Origin: Calditrichota bacterium
GTDB taxonomy: Bacteria; Calditrichota; Calditrichia; RBG-13-44-9
Assembly: GCA_024276455.1 (NCBI GenBank)
Contig: JAJRXE010000273.1
Location: 1-7,790, forward strand
Reading direction: 5' to 3'
Length of the DNA stretch: 7,790 nt
The notes under the pieces are model-generated. The model searched no databases. It was not told the origin of the DNA and saw only the letters and a list, made by a program, of their open reading frames with translations. Numbering within the stretch: the first letter of the stretch is position 1; every line of letters starts with the position of its first letter. This document shows, in pieces, positions 6,820 through 7,790 of the stretch. Made by a program: the position numbers and the translations under genes.

Positions 6820-7128
6820 ATTTGGGGGAAACAAGTTCATCTTTCGATGAGTATTAGATGGCGATGGAAGCGGAGGACGAACAAAAAGAGGGAGGTTGAA
6901 AAAACGGTTAAAATAAGGCTGCGAAAGAAAAATATTTGATTTTTCTAAACTTTTGTGAAATAGGGGACGATAATAATTGTGAGGTAAGTGCAAAAGATAA
7001 AGTGGGTTAAGATAAGAAACGGCAATTTTTAAAAATTTAATTTTCGACATTTGTCACAGAAAAAACCGGGGTAGAGAACTAAAATTGAGTAACATTTCCA
7101 GAGAAATTTTTCCAGAAAGGAGCTTGTC
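6820..7128. other. Intergenic region, purine-rich then AT-rich
   Basis: This 309-bp stretch lies between the YitT gene and the small peptide ORF. Its first part (about 6850-6935) is strongly purine-biased on the plus strand and includes SD-like runs at 6872-6876 (GGAGG) and 6888-6895 (GAGGGAGG) with no credible ORF behind them. A small hairpin (TCATC 6837-6841 / GATGA 6846-6850) follows the YitT stop but has no T-run. Possible -10-like sequences occur (TAATAAT at 6971-6977, TAAAAT at 7080-7085) without good -35 partners. I see no tRNA, riboswitch or protein gene; an untranslated leader or small RNA for the downstream ORF remains possible. Confidence 0.6.
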
Positions 7129-7179
7129 ATGAAGCTAAAAATCAAAGTGAAGGCAAAGATAAAGAAATATACGCCTTAA
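7129..7179 (+). CDS. Tiny Lys-rich alternating cationic peptide (16 aa)
   Basis: The ORF encodes MKLKIKVKAKIKKYTP. It has a strong ribosome binding site, AAAGGAG (7116-7122), 6 nt before the ATG, one of the best in the window, and is followed 14 nt after its TAA by a strong hairpin, so it resembles a complete small gene. From residue 2 to 12, lysine alternates strictly with Leu, Ile, Val, Ala and Ile. As a beta strand this would put all lysines on one face and all aliphatics on the other. There are seven lysines and no acidic residue. It has no signal peptide or membrane helix. It could be a membrane- or nucleic-acid-binding peptide, a peptide precursor, a regulatory leader ORF (it ends Pro-stop, a slow termination context), or a chance ORF. 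I do not recognise a family. The function is unknown. Confidence 0.5.
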   Translation: MKLKIKVKAKIKKYTP

Positions 7180-7193
7180 GTTCCCCGAAACAG

Positions 7194-7229
7194 AGAGCGG
7201 TTCAATCTTTCATGGTTGAACCGCTCTTT
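7194..7229. terminator. Strong hairpin terminator, probably bidirectional
   Basis: AGAGCGGTTCAA (7194-7205) pairs perfectly over 12 bp with TTGAACCGCTCT (7216-7227), with a 10-nt loop. One G-U and one A-U pair can extend the stem. On the plus strand it is followed by TTTCGCTTT, and on the minus strand by CTGTTTC, both only moderate U-tracts. It lies 14 nt after the small peptide ORF and 13 nt beyond the stop of the convergent SPOR-domain gene, as expected for a shared terminator. Confidence 0.75.
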
Positions 7230-7242
7230 CGCTTTGAAGGGG

Positions 7243-7790
7243 TTAATGGTTGGTTTTCTCGACCTGGGTTACCCAGGCATCCGGAAATCCGCTTTGTTTG
7301 ACGAGCGCTAAAACGTTTCGGGCATCTATTTCGTTCGAAAACTCTCCTACCAACACTTTCCAGACGTTTGCCGCAAAAAAAGTTTTTGCTTTCAATCCCA
7401 GTTTCCGGTGCGCCAGATTTTTAATGGAATCGGCTTTTTGAGGGCTGCTGGTCACAAACACCTGGATGGCAAAGGTAAGTTGCCGGCTAAAGTCGCTCGC
7501 CTTTTCCGTGCCGGCAGGTTGAGCCCGTGGGGTGGTTTTAGGAACGTGGATGGTGGTTTTTACAATCCAGGCATTGTCAATTCCGGCATACCAGAGGCGG
7601 TTCAGCAATTTTTCTGCTTCCTGCCGCTCGACAAAATTGCCCAGCTGCACTTTGAACAACTGTTCGGACTGGACCACATAGACGGAATCGAGTTTTAACG
7701 AGCGGAGTTTCATAGCCAGAGAGCGGGCGTATTCCCGATTCGTACCGGCAAATACCTGCACTCGCCAACCTTCCGCAAGGGTGTAAGGAA
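7243..7790 (-). CDS. Tandem SPOR-domain protein, C-terminal part
   Basis: The frame is open to the right edge, so the gene starts outside the window; 181 C-terminal residues are seen. Two SPOR domains are visible: residues 8-77 of the visible part (WRVQVFAGTNREYA ... LFKVQLGNF ... AWIVKT) and 106-176 (FAIQVFVTSSPQKA ... VWKVLVGEF ... AWVTQV), joined by a Pro/Thr/Ala-rich linker (78-105). The paired xxVQxG-F and AW-V elements show the duplication. SPOR domains bind denuded peptidoglycan glycan strands, usually at division sites, from the periplasm, so the missing N-terminus should hold a signal peptide, lipobox or membrane anchor. A GTG at 7761-7759 could be read as a start but falls inside the first domain, after PYTLAEGWR, so it is rejected. 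The gene ends at the shared hairpin terminator. Confidence 0.88.
   Translation of the reverse strand, partial: PYTLAEGWRVQVFAGTNREYARSLAMKLRSLKLDSVYVVQSEQLFKVQLGNFVERQEAEKLLNRLWYAGIDNAWIVKTTIHVPKTTPRAQPAGTEKASDFSRQLTFAIQVFVTSSPQKADSIKNLAHRKLGLKAKTFFAANVWKVLVGEFSNEIDARNVLALVKQSGFPDAWVTQVEKTNH

Noticed and set aside
6853..6897. 13-codon ORF starting ATG at about 6858 in the purine-rich spacer
   Set aside because: It has no ribosome binding site and an uninformative acidic translation.
7129..7229. The tiny ORF plus hairpin as a leader-peptide attenuator
   Set aside because: No plus-strand gene follows within the window; the next gene is convergent, so there is nothing visible to attenuate.
7759..7761. 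GTG start for the SPOR-domain gene
   Set aside because: The frame stays open to the window edge and the first SPOR domain begins upstream of this codon.

Overview
The window looks like chromosomal DNA from a Gram-negative bacterium of moderate GC content with AT-rich intergenic spacers. The secreted M1-type peptidase, the tandem SPOR-domain protein and the general gene style fit a deep-branching FCB-group lineage such as Calditrichota. That assignment is an impression from protein style, not a search result. Nothing in the window suggests a phage, plasmid, insertion sequence, CRISPR array or rRNA/tRNA gene.

Layout, left to right. Bases 1-155 are a spacer that may hold the 5' end of a divergent minus-strand gene, plus a candidate promoter for upp. 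The uracil phosphoribosyltransferase gene upp (156-791, +) faces a minus-strand block across a short convergent spacer with hairpins. That block, in transcription order, is a REC-GAF-GGDEF diguanylate cyclase (5450-3759), a secreted M1-family metallopeptidase (3624-1723), and a six-helix membrane protein of unknown function (1691-837). The last two are 31 bp apart and look like an operon. A 436-bp AT-rich spacer (5451-5886) separates the cyclase from the divergent YitT/DUF2179 membrane protein (5887-6819, +). This spacer carries a sigma-70-like promoter for the cyclase, a 9-bp inverted repeat, and a good -24/-12 (sigma-54) promoter match placed correctly for the YitT gene.

A further 309-bp spacer leads to the most unusual item: a 16-codon ORF (7129-7179, +) with a strong Shine-Dalgarno site. 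It encodes MKLKIKVKAKIKKYTP, a strict Lys/aliphatic alternation, and is followed at once by a 12-bp perfect terminator-like hairpin. The right edge holds the C-terminal part of a two-SPOR-domain cell-envelope protein (7790-7243, -), which shares that hairpin as a convergent terminator.

Functionally the genes are a mix: pyrimidine salvage, c-di-GMP signalling, extracytoplasmic peptidase activity, membrane transport or sensing, and peptidoglycan binding. No single pathway links them. The points most worth following are the tiny cationic peptide gene, the sigma-54 promoter, and the left-edge ORF that has a good ribosome binding site but no standard start codon.
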